Source: Pelagibacteraceae bacterium AG-359-O02
Lineage (GTDB): Bacteria > Pseudomonadota > Alphaproteobacteria > Pelagibacterales > Pelagibacteraceae
NCBI GenBank assembly: GCA_003280485.1
Contig: QCEU01000001.1
Coordinates: 1 to 64,000 of the forward strand
Direction: 5' to 3'
Length of the DNA: 64,000 bases
The notes beneath the pieces are model-generated. The model was given only the letters and a program-made list of their open reading frames with translations, searched no databases and was not told the origin of the DNA. Positions 7,852-15,846 of this stretch are shown piece by piece. The translations under genes were made by a program, and so were the position numbers. Positions within the stretch are counted from its first letter, which is position 1; each line of letters opens with the position of its first letter.

Positions 7852-8859
7852 TTAACTCTTTGAATTATACTGAGGATGTTTTGATTGAGGTCTATTTTTA
7901 TGATTTACAACAATTGATCCATCAACAACTTTAATATCATAACCCCAATTATCCCATCCTTTTAATGACAATGGTTCGCCAAGTTTGTCCTCAAGTGTTC
8001 GTGGGTAAACATAACACCCTTCACTATCTCCATATTGAGCTCTCGCTTCTTCCATTTTTTTTTTAACTTCCATGTGTAAGTCTAATGGAACATTTAAATG
8101 TTGCCCAAGCAAGTAACTTAAATTCATATCTTTGCATGCTAAATCCATTGTAAACCCTGCTTCATATTTTTGATTAAAAATGTGAGGCACAACTGTTTCC
8201 CACGCAAAAGAATTTCCAGCTGAGACACGTATTGCATCAAAAAAATTCTCTAAATCTAATCCTGCTCTTTTAGCAATCATCATGCATTCAGATGCAGCAA
8301 CCATATTAGTAAATGCAAGCATATTTGAGACAACTTTTGCAATTGCCCCTGCTCCTATATTTCCGCATAATACAACAACTTCACCAATTGCATCTTGTAA
8401 AACTTCCTTCCAATTATTAAAAATTTCCTTATCTCCGCCAGCTAAGCAAACCATATTATTATTTTGTAAAGCATGAACGCCTCCAGTTAGAGTAGCTTCC
8501 AACATTGAAACACCATAGGTTTTTGCTTTTTCTGCTAACTTTTGGGTCTGTTTAAAATCAGTTGTAGATGTATCTATCCATATCAACCCAGAGATCGCAT
8601 TTTGTAATAGCCCATCTTCACCATCAACAGCTTGCAAAACATGTTCTGGTTTAGGTAAACAAGTTAAAACTGCCTTACATTTCTGTGCAAGGTCTTTGAT
8701 GGATTTAGCTTTGCTAATATCTTTTGGAACATCATTGAGTTTATTCTTATCAATATCAAAGGCTACAAGTTTATACTTCTTTGATTTGTATAAATTATTT
8801 AAAATTGGTGTACCAGCATTTCCTAAGCCAATCACCCCTATTTTTATGATATCGCTCAT
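7852..8859 (-). CDS. 3-hydroxyisobutyrate dehydrogenase-family NAD(P)-dependent oxidoreductase
   Basis: A Rossmann dinucleotide site GVIGLGNAG (residues 8-16) opens the 335-aa protein. The substrate loop, usually DAPVSGG, reads EATLTGGVHA, and the catalytic-lysine helix GAGAIAKVVSNMLAF is intact. The family reduces or oxidises 3-carbon beta-hydroxy acids (3-hydroxyisobutyrate, tartronate semialdehyde, sulfolactaldehyde). About 35 residues longer than typical because of a C-terminal tail rich in Trp and basic residues (GWDNWGYDIK...). A good ribosome site (AAGGAGAG) precedes the ATG. It lies 18 nt downstream of the FAH/hydratase gene in one operon, convergent with ComA copy 2. The altered loop makes the substrate uncertain. 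Confidence 0.82.
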   Translation of the reverse strand: MSDIIKIGVIGLGNAGTPILNNLYKSKKYKLVAFDIDKNKLNDVPKDISKAKSIKDLAQKCKAVLTCLPKPEHVLQAVDGEDGLLQNAISGLIWIDTSTTDFKQTQKLAEKAKTYGVSMLEATLTGGVHALQNNNMVCLAGGDKEIFNNWKEVLQDAIGEVVVLCGNIGAGAIAKVVSNMLAFTNMVAASECMMIAKRAGLDLENFFDAIRVSAGNSFAWETVVPHIFNQKYEAGFTMDLACKDMNLSYLLGQHLNVPLDLHMEVKKKMEEARAQYGDSEGCYVYPRTLEDKLGEPLSLKGWDNWGYDIKVVDGSIVVNHKNRPQSKHPQYNSKS

Positions 8860-8877
8860 GATCTCTCCTTTCGTAAT

Positions 8878-9660
8878 TTAAATAAATGTTGAAGATACAT
8901 CTCCAAAAGCTGATGAGATAACTTCGATCAACTTTTTTTCATTAATAGGAACAGGAAATCCATATGCTCCTGTTAAAATTAAATCATTTTTTTTCAAAAT
9001 ATTATTTGTTTTTGCTTTATCTCTCACTAACCACTCTATTTCACCAAGCATATCAAAAGGCCATTTTTTATCTATCCATTTATCAACTACTTCATTGTCA
9101 TAGATTAGTTTTAAATCAGTGATTTCATTGCTGTTTGGAACTTTGTTCTCAGGTCCTAAAACAACTCCAGCATGAATTGCATTATTGGCTAAAAGTTCTG
9201 CACCATTTGGGGCATCGCCATTAAAAACTAAATTATGTATTTCTATTAAGGGATAAATTGATTGAACAGACTCCAGTATATAATCAAATGATACTAGGTC
9301 TGGATTAATATCTCTATTAAGTATAACTCCAAATTCTGCCTCCATTGCAGGATTGAAATAATCCTTTTTATTTAGTTCAACACCGCTTTGATGTAATTCA
9401 TGCTTCCAAAGCGTGCCTTTTGCTGGATTAGAAAGATCCATTTTTTTTTGAGTATCTTTTGAAATACAGCCTATTTTATAACCGATGATTTCCTCACCTC
9501 TTGATACTCTTAATTCAGTTACTTTATTTTGTATAAGTATAGCATCTTCGTTGCTTACCTTTACTTTATTTTTAAATATTTGGCTGGGTTTTTTTGCATC
9601 ATAATCTTCAAGAATTTGATTTGAATATAAATCTAATTCTTTTGAAGATAATTTGTTCAT
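8878..9660 (-). CDS. Fumarylacetoacetate hydrolase / 2-keto-4-pentenoate hydratase-family protein
   Basis: The 260-aa length and motifs fit the MhpD-like hydratase/decarboxylase branch of the FAH superfamily. GEEIIGYKIG (near residue 55) is the substrate-pocket loop, AMEAEFGVILNRDI (near 100) supplies the acidic metal ligands, and the LANNAIHAGVVLGP segment is typical of 2-oxopent-4-enoate hydratases. Such enzymes act on 2-keto acids from ring-cleavage or related pathways with Mg. It is translationally linked to the upstream membrane-protein gene (1-nt TAATG overlap) and to the dehydrogenase downstream. No ring-cleavage dioxygenase is nearby, so the pathway is open. Confidence 0.8.
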   Translation of the reverse strand: MNKLSSKELDLYSNQILEDYDAKKPSQIFKNKVKVSNEDAILIQNKVTELRVSRGEEIIGYKIGCISKDTQKKMDLSNPAKGTLWKHELHQSGVELNKKDYFNPAMEAEFGVILNRDINPDLVSFDYILESVQSIYPLIEIHNLVFNGDAPNGAELLANNAIHAGVVLGPENKVPNSNEITDLKLIYDNEVVDKWIDKKWPFDMLGEIEWLVRDKAKTNNILKKNDLILTGAYGFPVPINEKKLIEVISSAFGDVSSTFI

Positions 9661-10049
9661 TAAATTAACATAACTACTAAGAATAACATCTGAACAAAAT
9701 TAATCACAACAGATATAAAGTGTGAATATTTAAATTTTTTATCCTGCTTTTCATCTCTATATTTATTAATCAAAGGCATTAATAAGTAATTTGAGGTAGC
9801 AAATAAAAGAGTGATTGCTAAAATTAAGTAAAAATCTATTCCTAATTTACTTAAAAATAAAAAAATTAATAAAACGATTAAACTTAATCCTAAGTTAACA
9901 TTATAGTAAAAAGGAAATATTCTTCTTATGAACTTTCGAGCATTATCTTCATCTAAAGTAGTAAATACTACTGGAGCAATAACAAATGAAAAGAATAACA
10001 TTATTCCTAAAATCATCGCTGTTAAATAAATACTAATCTGTTCAATCAT
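9660..10049 (-). CDS. Small four-helix membrane protein, DUF4149/TMEM205-like
   Basis: The 129 residues form four hydrophobic segments (roughly 5-27, 48-68, 72-92, 108-129). The opening ISIYLTAMILGIMLFFSFVIAPVVFTTL, with an FxxAPxxF pattern, and FIRRIFPFYY resemble DUF4149 (TMEM205-like) proteins. No enzymatic function is known for the family. It sits in a minus-strand run between the DUF4396-like gene and the hydratase gene, overlapping the latter by 1 nt. Confidence 0.6.
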   Translation of the reverse strand: MIEQISIYLTAMILGIMLFFSFVIAPVVFTTLDEDNARKFIRRIFPFYYNVNLGLSLIVLLIFLFLSKLGIDFYLILAITLLFATSNYLLMPLINKYRDEKQDKKFKYSHFISVVINFVQMLFLVVMLI

Positions 10050-10059
10050 AATTTAGGTT

Positions 10060-10503
10060 TTAGTGGCAGGCTTGATTATGCTTTTTAAGTCTCCAATAAT
10101 TGTAAGGCCAGGGAGTAACAAATCCAACTGCTAACATTATAGGAACTACCCACCAGGTAAGTATTGCACCACCTGTTAATACATAATCTGTGATATTCAT
10201 AGCAACTTCCATACTAACCATAGAAATAAAGCTCATACCTAAAGCTGTCTTCAAAGCTTTTTGAAAAGTAAAATTTTGTTTAATTAAAATAAATGTCTCT
10301 AAAATTACACTTGTTATTAAGCCATTAGCAATAGCTAAAATCATAATACTTAAAACTGGAAATGGAATTTTGGTTAATTGAAAAAATAATATAGTTCCAA
10401 AATCACCAATAGCACAACCCAACAAACACCAAGCTGTATTCTTAGCACTTCTTCGCCAAGTATGTTTACATTTCCAATTAAGACTTAATGTTTCAGCGCT
10501 CAT
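10060..10503 (-). CDS. DUF4396-like membrane protein
   Basis: A 147-aa protein with a short polar N-terminus (WKCKHTWRRSAKNTAWCLLGCAIGDFG) and three to four membrane helices, ending in PWPYNYWRLKKHNQACH. The pattern of paired Cys/His near the N-terminus, SMVSMEVAMN and the PWPYNYW..K end matches DUF4396 proteins found in many marine bacteria; metal binding is sometimes proposed but I know of no proven function. Its start lies 1 nt after the stop of a small lipoprotein gene, so both are probably co-translated. Confidence 0.65.
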   Translation of the reverse strand: MSAETLSLNWKCKHTWRRSAKNTAWCLLGCAIGDFGTILFFQLTKIPFPVLSIMILAIANGLITSVILETFILIKQNFTFQKALKTALGMSFISMVSMEVAMNITDYVLTGGAILTWWVVPIMLAVGFVTPWPYNYWRLKKHNQACH

Positions 10504-10504
10504 A

Positions 10505-10681
10505 TTATTTAGCCATACCTTCTTTCACACACGTTTTGTATTTAAATGTGTCTCGATCAAAACCATCAAATAAACATTTTGTACTTACTTTTTGAAATTT
10601 AATATTTTTTTCTGCTAATTCTTTACTTGTTGTACAACTCAATGTTAACAATAATAATGCTAATATTAACAATTCCTTCAT
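10505..10681 (-). CDS. Small lipoprotein (58 aa), absent from the ORF track
   Basis: On the minus strand an ATG at 10681 opens a 58-codon frame ending TAA at 10505. The product starts MKELLILALLLLTLSCTTSKE: a short hydrophobic segment and the lipobox LTLSC with Cys16 as the acylated residue. The mature part (about 42 aa) contains KCLFDGFDRDTFKYKTC, two Cys that could pair. It sits 1 nt from the DUF4396 start. Exported and membrane-anchored by inference; function unknown. Confidence 0.7.
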   Translation of the reverse strand: MKELLILALLLLTLSCTTSKELAEKNIKFQKVSTKCLFDGFDRDTFKYKTCVKEGMAK

Positions 10682-10735
10682 AAATACAGATATATATTAA
10701 TTAATAAAAGTAGTTATGTATAAAATTGACGTATC

Positions 10736-10804
10736 TTAAAGAATGTATTTATCACCCAAATACATTGCAAATGCGATAGCAGCGCCTAATAAAATATACT
10801 TCAT
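10736..10804 (-). CDS. Candidate 22-aa membrane micropeptide
   Basis: A minus-strand frame MKYILLGAAIAFAMYLGDKYIL with stop TAA at 10736-10738. Its ATG overlaps the TGA of the upstream PD-(D/E)XK-like gene as ATGA, the arrangement used for coupled translation in this genome. A single hydrophobic helix flanked by Lys. Length is too short for coding statistics, so it may be chance. Confidence 0.35.
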   Translation of the reverse strand: MKYILLGAAIAFAMYLGDKYIL

Positions 10805-11268
10805 GTTTCATCCTTTATTAATTTATCATCTTTATAAGTCCAGATTTCCAGATCAATTTTTTCACTAGGTATTTCATTAGTACCTTCTTTGTATTTTTCT
10901 ACTTTTTTAAAGTTTAAAAGTATTCCTTTTGTTACTTTTTTAATTATTTCATGATTATTATAAGGGGCTGATCTTAATTGAGATTTTAGCTGATGTCGGT
11001 TTGAATCATCAATTTTAGAAGCTTGTTTCATCTCAATAATTAAGTATTCCTCCAAATCATCATGAGGTGAAACAATAAAGTCTAACTCTAAAAAACCTAG
11101 GGGGTTCCCATCATAATAAATTTGAATACTTGGCTCTCTTAAATGAGGTATTTTTAACTTATCAAACTCAATAGATAATGCAGCCTGGATATGTTTCTCT
11201 TCAGTGCCGCCTATTTGATCATATATTTTTTCAGAAACAGTCCTAAGGTTTTCAATAAATTTATTCAT
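10801..11268 (-). CDS. GxxExxY-like / PD-(D/E)XK-fold protein
   Basis: A 155-aa protein. An N-terminal helix with GGTEEKHIQAALSIEFDKLKIP is followed by a strand-rich core IQIYYDGNPLGFLELDFIV and LIIEMKQASKI...RHQLKSQLRSA. The D...(X)n...ExK arrangement (ELDF, IEMKQ) and the layout match the GxxExxY family, small nuclease-fold proteins often annotated as hypothetical. A DNA or RNA role is inferred from the fold only. It is next to the defence-like operon but on its own transcription unit, with a 25-nt gap to the small ORF upstream. Confidence 0.5.
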   Translation of the reverse strand: MNKFIENLRTVSEKIYDQIGGTEEKHIQAALSIEFDKLKIPHLREPSIQIYYDGNPLGFLELDFIVSPHDDLEEYLIIEMKQASKIDDSNRHQLKSQLRSAPYNNHEIIKKVTKGILLNFKKVEKYKEGTNEIPSEKIDLEIWTYKDDKLIKDET

Positions 11269-11293
11269 TATTTTTAATCATATAGTAAAAGTA

Positions 11294-11467
11294 TTATTTT
11301 TTGTTCTTTATTTTAAACCCATTTTTTTCAAGAACTTTTATCAAATTCTTGAGCCTTTCATCTCTTGAAGTGTTTTGATCTCCGATACTTTCAAAAAATA
11401 TAGGTTTTAAACCTTTTTTTTCTTTTGATTGAAAATATTCTTTTATTGATTGTATTATATATTTCAT
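11294..11467 (-). CDS. Small basic hypothetical protein (57 aa), absent from the ORF track
   Basis: An ATG at 11467 (minus strand) preceded by a clear AAAGGAG ribosome site opens 57 codons: MKYIIQSIKEYFQSKEKKG ... ending KNGFKIKNKK. Lysine-rich, mostly helical in appearance, with GDQNTSRDERLKNLIKVLEKNG in the middle. No domain recognised. Likely in the same transcript as the PD-(D/E)XK-like gene that starts 25 nt downstream. The ribosome site is the main reason to believe it. Confidence 0.5.
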   Translation of the reverse strand: MKYIIQSIKEYFQSKEKKGLKPIFFESIGDQNTSRDERLKNLIKVLEKNGFKIKNKK

Positions 11468-11616
11468 GCTTCTCCTTTAGCGTTGTGTTTAAAGTCCCAG
11501 CAAGTAGAGTTAAGTTCTAAATCAGGACAGATAAATTTATATCATAGTTTAGTCATATTTTTTAGTTATTTTGTTAATTGTTAAAGTTATTTTTCAAACT
11601 TTAAAAAACTCAAAAC

Positions 11617-11946
11617 ATGCAACAATTAGAACTATTTGATTATAGAAAAGATTATATCTTTGATAGAGAAAATCAGATTGCACATTATTATGATATTTTA
11701 GGTGAAACAAGAGACACAATTAGTTATTCAGAGCATATAGATCCAAAAAAAGGTTTTTCTGTATGTGGAATGGATTATGAGGAATATGTTGATGTTAAGA
11801 AAATACACTTAGGAAATCTTACATATGATCAAATATTAGTATATTTAAAACAATCTGAGAAAGATCAAAGAATTCAAAAATATAAAGAACTTCTTAAGTT
11901 TAGAAATATTCCATATGAACATGACACATTCACTTGGAGCAATTAA
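11617..11946 (+). CDS. Hypothetical protein (109 aa)
   Basis: No family recognised. The product is soluble, acidic and rich in Tyr and Asp (MQQLELFDYRKDYIFDRENQIAHYYD...) with no signal peptide or membrane helix. It is an isolated plus-strand gene in a minus-strand neighbourhood, between the small-ORF cluster and the AlbA_2 gene of the restriction-like operon. The 150 nt upstream (11468-11616) are AT-rich and must hold promoters for both directions; no clear hexamers seen. It could be a regulator or accessory of the adjacent operon, but there is no direct evidence. Confidence 0.6.
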   Translation: MQQLELFDYRKDYIFDRENQIAHYYDILGETRDTISYSEHIDPKKGFSVCGMDYEEYVDVKKIHLGNLTYDQILVYLKQSEKDQRIQKYKELLKFRNIPYEHDTFTWSN

Positions 11947-12008
11947 GATTTATAAATAAAATAGCCATTCATCTAACAACTTGGGGTCTCAAAATAACTA
12001 TCTTTGAA

Positions 12009-13298
12009 TTAATTTTTTGCTCTATTATCTTTTAGCTTTCTGATATTGGCCCAATCTACTGCTTCCTGTGGACTTAAGGCTTTTGATGATGGACCTTGTC
12101 GTATATATATATTTCCGTTCAAGGACGCAGTCTTTTCTACAGGTAGTTTTTCACACTTTACTATACCTATATTTTCTTTTGATAATATTTCAGGATGAAT
12201 ATAATTTTCAAGGAGCTCACCTCCTATTTGTTTTAAGACTTTATCTTTTAAAAACCTCAACCATTCATCGTTGCTTTTAAATCTATCTATCTGAATACCT
12301 ATAATTTTTTTATCGTCATCAACACCTATAACCAAAGTACCGCCTTTGGTATTTAAAAAAGCAACTATAGCCCTTAGGACTTCATATGTCATTTTTTCAT
12401 CAATTTGATTAGTTCTGATATTAACTCTTAAAGAAGACTTATATTCATGAATCACACTTTCATCTTTTGTAAGTAAATTTGCCTCATTTGTGTGCTCGGC
12501 ATAATCAAGTGCTAATGAAGCATCAGAGTAAGCTCTATCTGATAATTCTTGATATCTTTTATTTTCCTCTTTTTTATTTTTTGCATCTATAAAAACATAG
12601 TAAAAATTATTGTTTAAACCAATATATGCTTGGGCATATTCTGAAACTGTAATTTTTTTTGAGATTAAAAGAAATGGTAATAGTATTGAGCAATTACCCA
12701 ACATTGAATATAACGCATTTATGGAACCTTTTTCCTCATTACTTAAACCATTAAATATCTCAAAAATTTTTTTTGTTACTTTGGTATTTATAAAATCTTG
12801 ATCAGAAATAAATTTTCCTGGTCCTGGATCTTCACCATTTGTCATATTTCCATAATATTCTCCCCATGCATAACTAGTTAATTTTTCGTATTCATTTTTT
12901 CCAATTATTTCTATAATTTTATTATTTGCATTTCTTAATCTTACTTCCTGATCTAATTCAAAAGGAGGACCATTAGTCGATCTGTACAATAAATGATCAT
13001 ACTTAGGATAAAGATTTATGAGTTTATTTTGATATTCCATATTTTCTGATCCTTCGATCTGAGTTATTTGATCTGAAAAAATTGCATAAGCACAAAAAAT
13101 ATTATTAAAATTTATTGAGTTATTTTTTTTGAGTTTAAGTTCACCACATCTGTCAAGATCATTTTTAATAAATTCTATTATTTTTTTTGATTTATGCTTA
13201 ATTTTATTCTTTCCTTGGGCTGTTAGAATAGAAATATTTTCAAGCTTTAAAACATATTCACTATTTTCTTTTTCTATATTTAAATCATAAAAAAACAT
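12009..13298 (-). CDS. AlbA_2 (Schlafen AlbA_2-type) domain protein with novel N-terminal region
   Basis: The C-terminal ~165 of 429 residues form an AlbA_2 domain (PF04326): LLTKDESVIHEYKSSLR, AIVAFLNTKGGTLVIGVDDDKKIIGI, and IYIRQGPSSKALSPQEAVDW. This domain occurs in putative transcription factors and defence-associated nucleases or ATPases and is thought to bind nucleic acid; the E-K pair (HEYKSS) matches catalytic positions in Schlafen-type RNases. The first ~260 residues are unrecognised and look alpha-helical. It is the last gene of the operon, 58 nt after the helicase, and could be an effector or regulator of the restriction-like system. Confidence 0.7.
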   Translation of the reverse strand: MFFYDLNIEKENSEYVLKLENISILTAQGKNKIKHKSKKIIEFIKNDLDRCGELKLKKNNSINFNNIFCAYAIFSDQITQIEGSENMEYQNKLINLYPKYDHLLYRSTNGPPFELDQEVRLRNANNKIIEIIGKNEYEKLTSYAWGEYYGNMTNGEDPGPGKFISDQDFINTKVTKKIFEIFNGLSNEEKGSINALYSMLGNCSILLPFLLISKKITVSEYAQAYIGLNNNFYYVFIDAKNKKEENKRYQELSDRAYSDASLALDYAEHTNEANLLTKDESVIHEYKSSLRVNIRTNQIDEKMTYEVLRAIVAFLNTKGGTLVIGVDDDKKIIGIQIDRFKSNDEWLRFLKDKVLKQIGGELLENYIHPEILSKENIGIVKCEKLPVEKTASLNGNIYIRQGPSSKALSPQEAVDWANIRKLKDNRAKN

Positions 13299-13356
13299 TT
13301 TAATTATTAAAATTATTAATTATATTCTTTTGCAATATTTTTGATATATTAATTTT

Positions 13357-15846
13357 TCATGATATTGCATTTGGCCTTTTTTTGAATTCCTCAGGTGATA
13401 TGACTGTGTCCCACAAACCAATTTTATTTTTTTCGTGCATATTTGGCCCTAAGTATTGCAAGCTATGATCCTCATATCTTTTAAATAAAAAAATACTCTG
13501 ATTCATTAATAAACTGTTAAAGACCCCTAAACTAAGTAAAAGTTGAAATTCTTTTTTGGTTATTCCCACAACTTTGTTAAACAGTCCTGGTTGAATTTCA
13601 GAAATTACGTCCTTTAAGCATTTTTCTCGATGATCTGTTAAATACATAAAGACAGGAATACGTGTACCAAACCTTAATAGTTTTTCTCTAATTTTTTTTC
13701 TTGCGTTTTTATTATCTTTTTCTTCTTGAGAAAGTATTTTCTTTTGTTTTTCTTTAATTTTATCGTTCTCTTTTTTAATTTCTTTTATTTTCTTAGTTCT
13801 ATTAATTATTGTTGATATATCTTCATTAATATTTCTAAATCCCTCGATTTTTGAAAGAATATCCATAGCATTTTTGTTATTTAAAATTCTCGTTAATGTG
13901 TTGTCATCAACATTAACTAATTTGTCACTTTTCCATCTTCTTGCTAAGAGGGTTGCAGTAGTGCCACTAGTTACAATTTCCAGAATTCCTTTAGCATCGA
14001 TTTCCTTCATGCTACTTCCATCATAGCAAAGTATTGGTAAAAAATTTATTAATTCACTTACAGATTTCTCAGGATCATCGTTTTCTGCTTGATTTTTACT
14101 ACAATAATTTGAAATTAAATTTAATGCTCTATTGGGTGCAAAATCAAAAACATAACATTTTTCCTTATAGATAATCTCATTATTAATCTTTTCTTCATTT
14201 TTAATTGTCCAAGGTGACTGAACGCGAAACGCAGCTTGAAAATAAGTTTCTAGACTTGATGTATTTCTTAACATAAAAATTCCAGACCAAGGCTTTACTG
14301 TAACACCTGTCATTAGTTTACCACATGACAATGTTATAGTTTTACATTTAATTGGATCTGGTTTTTTCATTGCGTCTTGAACGGGTAATAGAGCTTTAGC
14401 GCCCATCCCTGCTGAAATTCCAGCAGCAACTATAATTTCATAATTATTAAAAAAATAATTTTGCCTTTTTAATAATAAATTTTTCATTGCATGACATGAA
14501 TTTATACTTGGTAAAAACCATACTGTATGTTGAAGTATCTCTTTTAAATCATTTTCCTGAAATGGCATTGGTGGTTTTGAATGACCCATTTTTAAGCTAT
14601 CAATACTATTTTCTTTGAGACTACCACATATAAATTCAATCCATTTTTGAACTTCATTTTCATGATTAAAAGTTGCAGCAGAACCTTTTCCTTTTGCAGA
14701 AAAAAAAGTATTTAAGTCAAATTCGTTAAATTCACCTCCTTTTGCAATATCTGCAACAACCTCTGGTATTTGATATGTCATCATTATCATTTGCGGTAAA
14801 GATAAATAAGGATTATTTTCACCTTTCCACATTAATTTTGCATTTTGTTCATCACTGTATGTCCAATTATAAATTTGTTCCTCTATGAACTCACCTTCTG
14901 TTAAAGCTCTAAACGGTGTACCTGATAAATATAGATAATGATCAGTAGTAATTGGCATCAAATCTTCGTCAAAAAAATCAATTCCTTCGCCTGTTAAAAG
15001 CTTTATTTCTTTTTTATCTTCACCATCAAAAAGCTCTTTAGATTTGTCCCTCCAGGCACCAAAATGATATTCATCAAATACTACGCAATCCCAATTTATC
15101 TCATGTGCCCATTGGTTTTTTAACTTTATGCCACCCGATTTTGATTTTCCAAGAAAATCTTGAAATGATGCAAAACAAACAAATTTTTTCTTTTTATTTA
15201 AATTTTGAAAAGTGTCGCTTTTTGCATTGAAAAACGTCCAATCAACAAAATCTTTATGTAATGTTAGGTCTTCTTCCCATGCGTGCTGTACAGCAGGTTT
15301 AAATGTTAAAATTAAAACTCTCTTCCAATTCATTCTTTTTGCTAAATGGTATGCTGCAAATGTTTTTCCAAATCTCATTTTAGCATTCCATAAGAAATGT
15401 GATGTATCCTGACTTTTTTCTTCTTTCAATTTTGTAAAATAGTTTACTGTCTTATTAATTGCATCTTTTTGCTCTGGTCTAAGTTTAAAATCAAAAATTC
15501 TATTTTTTTCAAATTCCTTATTATGTTTTAATGATAGGATTGCTGACTTTACATCGTTAACATTACATTTAATCCACTCACCTTTAATTTTCTTAAAACC
15601 TTTATTGATTAGTTTTCTACGAACTTCGTGATCAGTAATTATAGTACCATCATGTTTAACTGCACTTTCTTCCATAACAAGACTCCATGTTTTTTTTGGT
15701 CTTATCACAGGATATTGTTCTTTTATTCTTTTGACTGCATCATTGCTTGTGTAGCCAATTTTTAGCAAACCCTTAAAAGACTCATCTTCATAAGCGTAAA
15801 TTACTGGTAAAACTTTCTTTATTTTTGGAAAATATTTATTAACCAT
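13357..15846 (-). CDS. GIY-YIG (T5orf172-like) nuclease - SF2 helicase restriction-type protein
   Basis: The N-terminal ~95 residues look like a GIY-YIG/T5orf172 domain: VIYAYEDES, GLLKIGYTS, VKRIKEQ, then a downstream DHEVRRKL and GEWIKC. A superfamily 2 helicase follows: motif Ia LRPEQKDAI, Walker A MRFGKTFAAYHLA, DEYH box (VVFDEYHFGAW), motif III LYLSGTPFRAL, and the C-lobe TGVTVKPW...YFQAAFRVQSP. This resembles the translocase-nuclease subunit of type I/III restriction enzymes but with the nuclease in front. I use the ATG at 15846 (829 aa; 8-nt overlap with the methylase gene) rather than the track start at 15870. A Lys/Glu-rich coiled coil lies near residues 690-730. Confidence 0.78.
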   Translation of the reverse strand: MVNKYFPKIKKVLPVIYAYEDESFKGLLKIGYTSNDAVKRIKEQYPVIRPKKTWSLVMEESAVKHDGTIITDHEVRRKLINKGFKKIKGEWIKCNVNDVKSAILSLKHNKEFEKNRIFDFKLRPEQKDAINKTVNYFTKLKEEKSQDTSHFLWNAKMRFGKTFAAYHLAKRMNWKRVLILTFKPAVQHAWEEDLTLHKDFVDWTFFNAKSDTFQNLNKKKKFVCFASFQDFLGKSKSGGIKLKNQWAHEINWDCVVFDEYHFGAWRDKSKELFDGEDKKEIKLLTGEGIDFFDEDLMPITTDHYLYLSGTPFRALTEGEFIEEQIYNWTYSDEQNAKLMWKGENNPYLSLPQMIMMTYQIPEVVADIAKGGEFNEFDLNTFFSAKGKGSAATFNHENEVQKWIEFICGSLKENSIDSLKMGHSKPPMPFQENDLKEILQHTVWFLPSINSCHAMKNLLLKRQNYFFNNYEIIVAAGISAGMGAKALLPVQDAMKKPDPIKCKTITLSCGKLMTGVTVKPWSGIFMLRNTSSLETYFQAAFRVQSPWTIKNEEKINNEIIYKEKCYVFDFAPNRALNLISNYCSKNQAENDDPEKSVSELINFLPILCYDGSSMKEIDAKGILEIVTSGTTATLLARRWKSDKLVNVDDNTLTRILNNKNAMDILSKIEGFRNINEDISTIINRTKKIKEIKKENDKIKEKQKKILSQEEKDNKNARKKIREKLLRFGTRIPVFMYLTDHREKCLKDVISEIQPGLFNKVVGITKKEFQLLLSLGVFNSLLMNQSIFLFKRYEDHSLQYLGPNMHEKNKIGLWDTVISPEEFKKRPNAIS

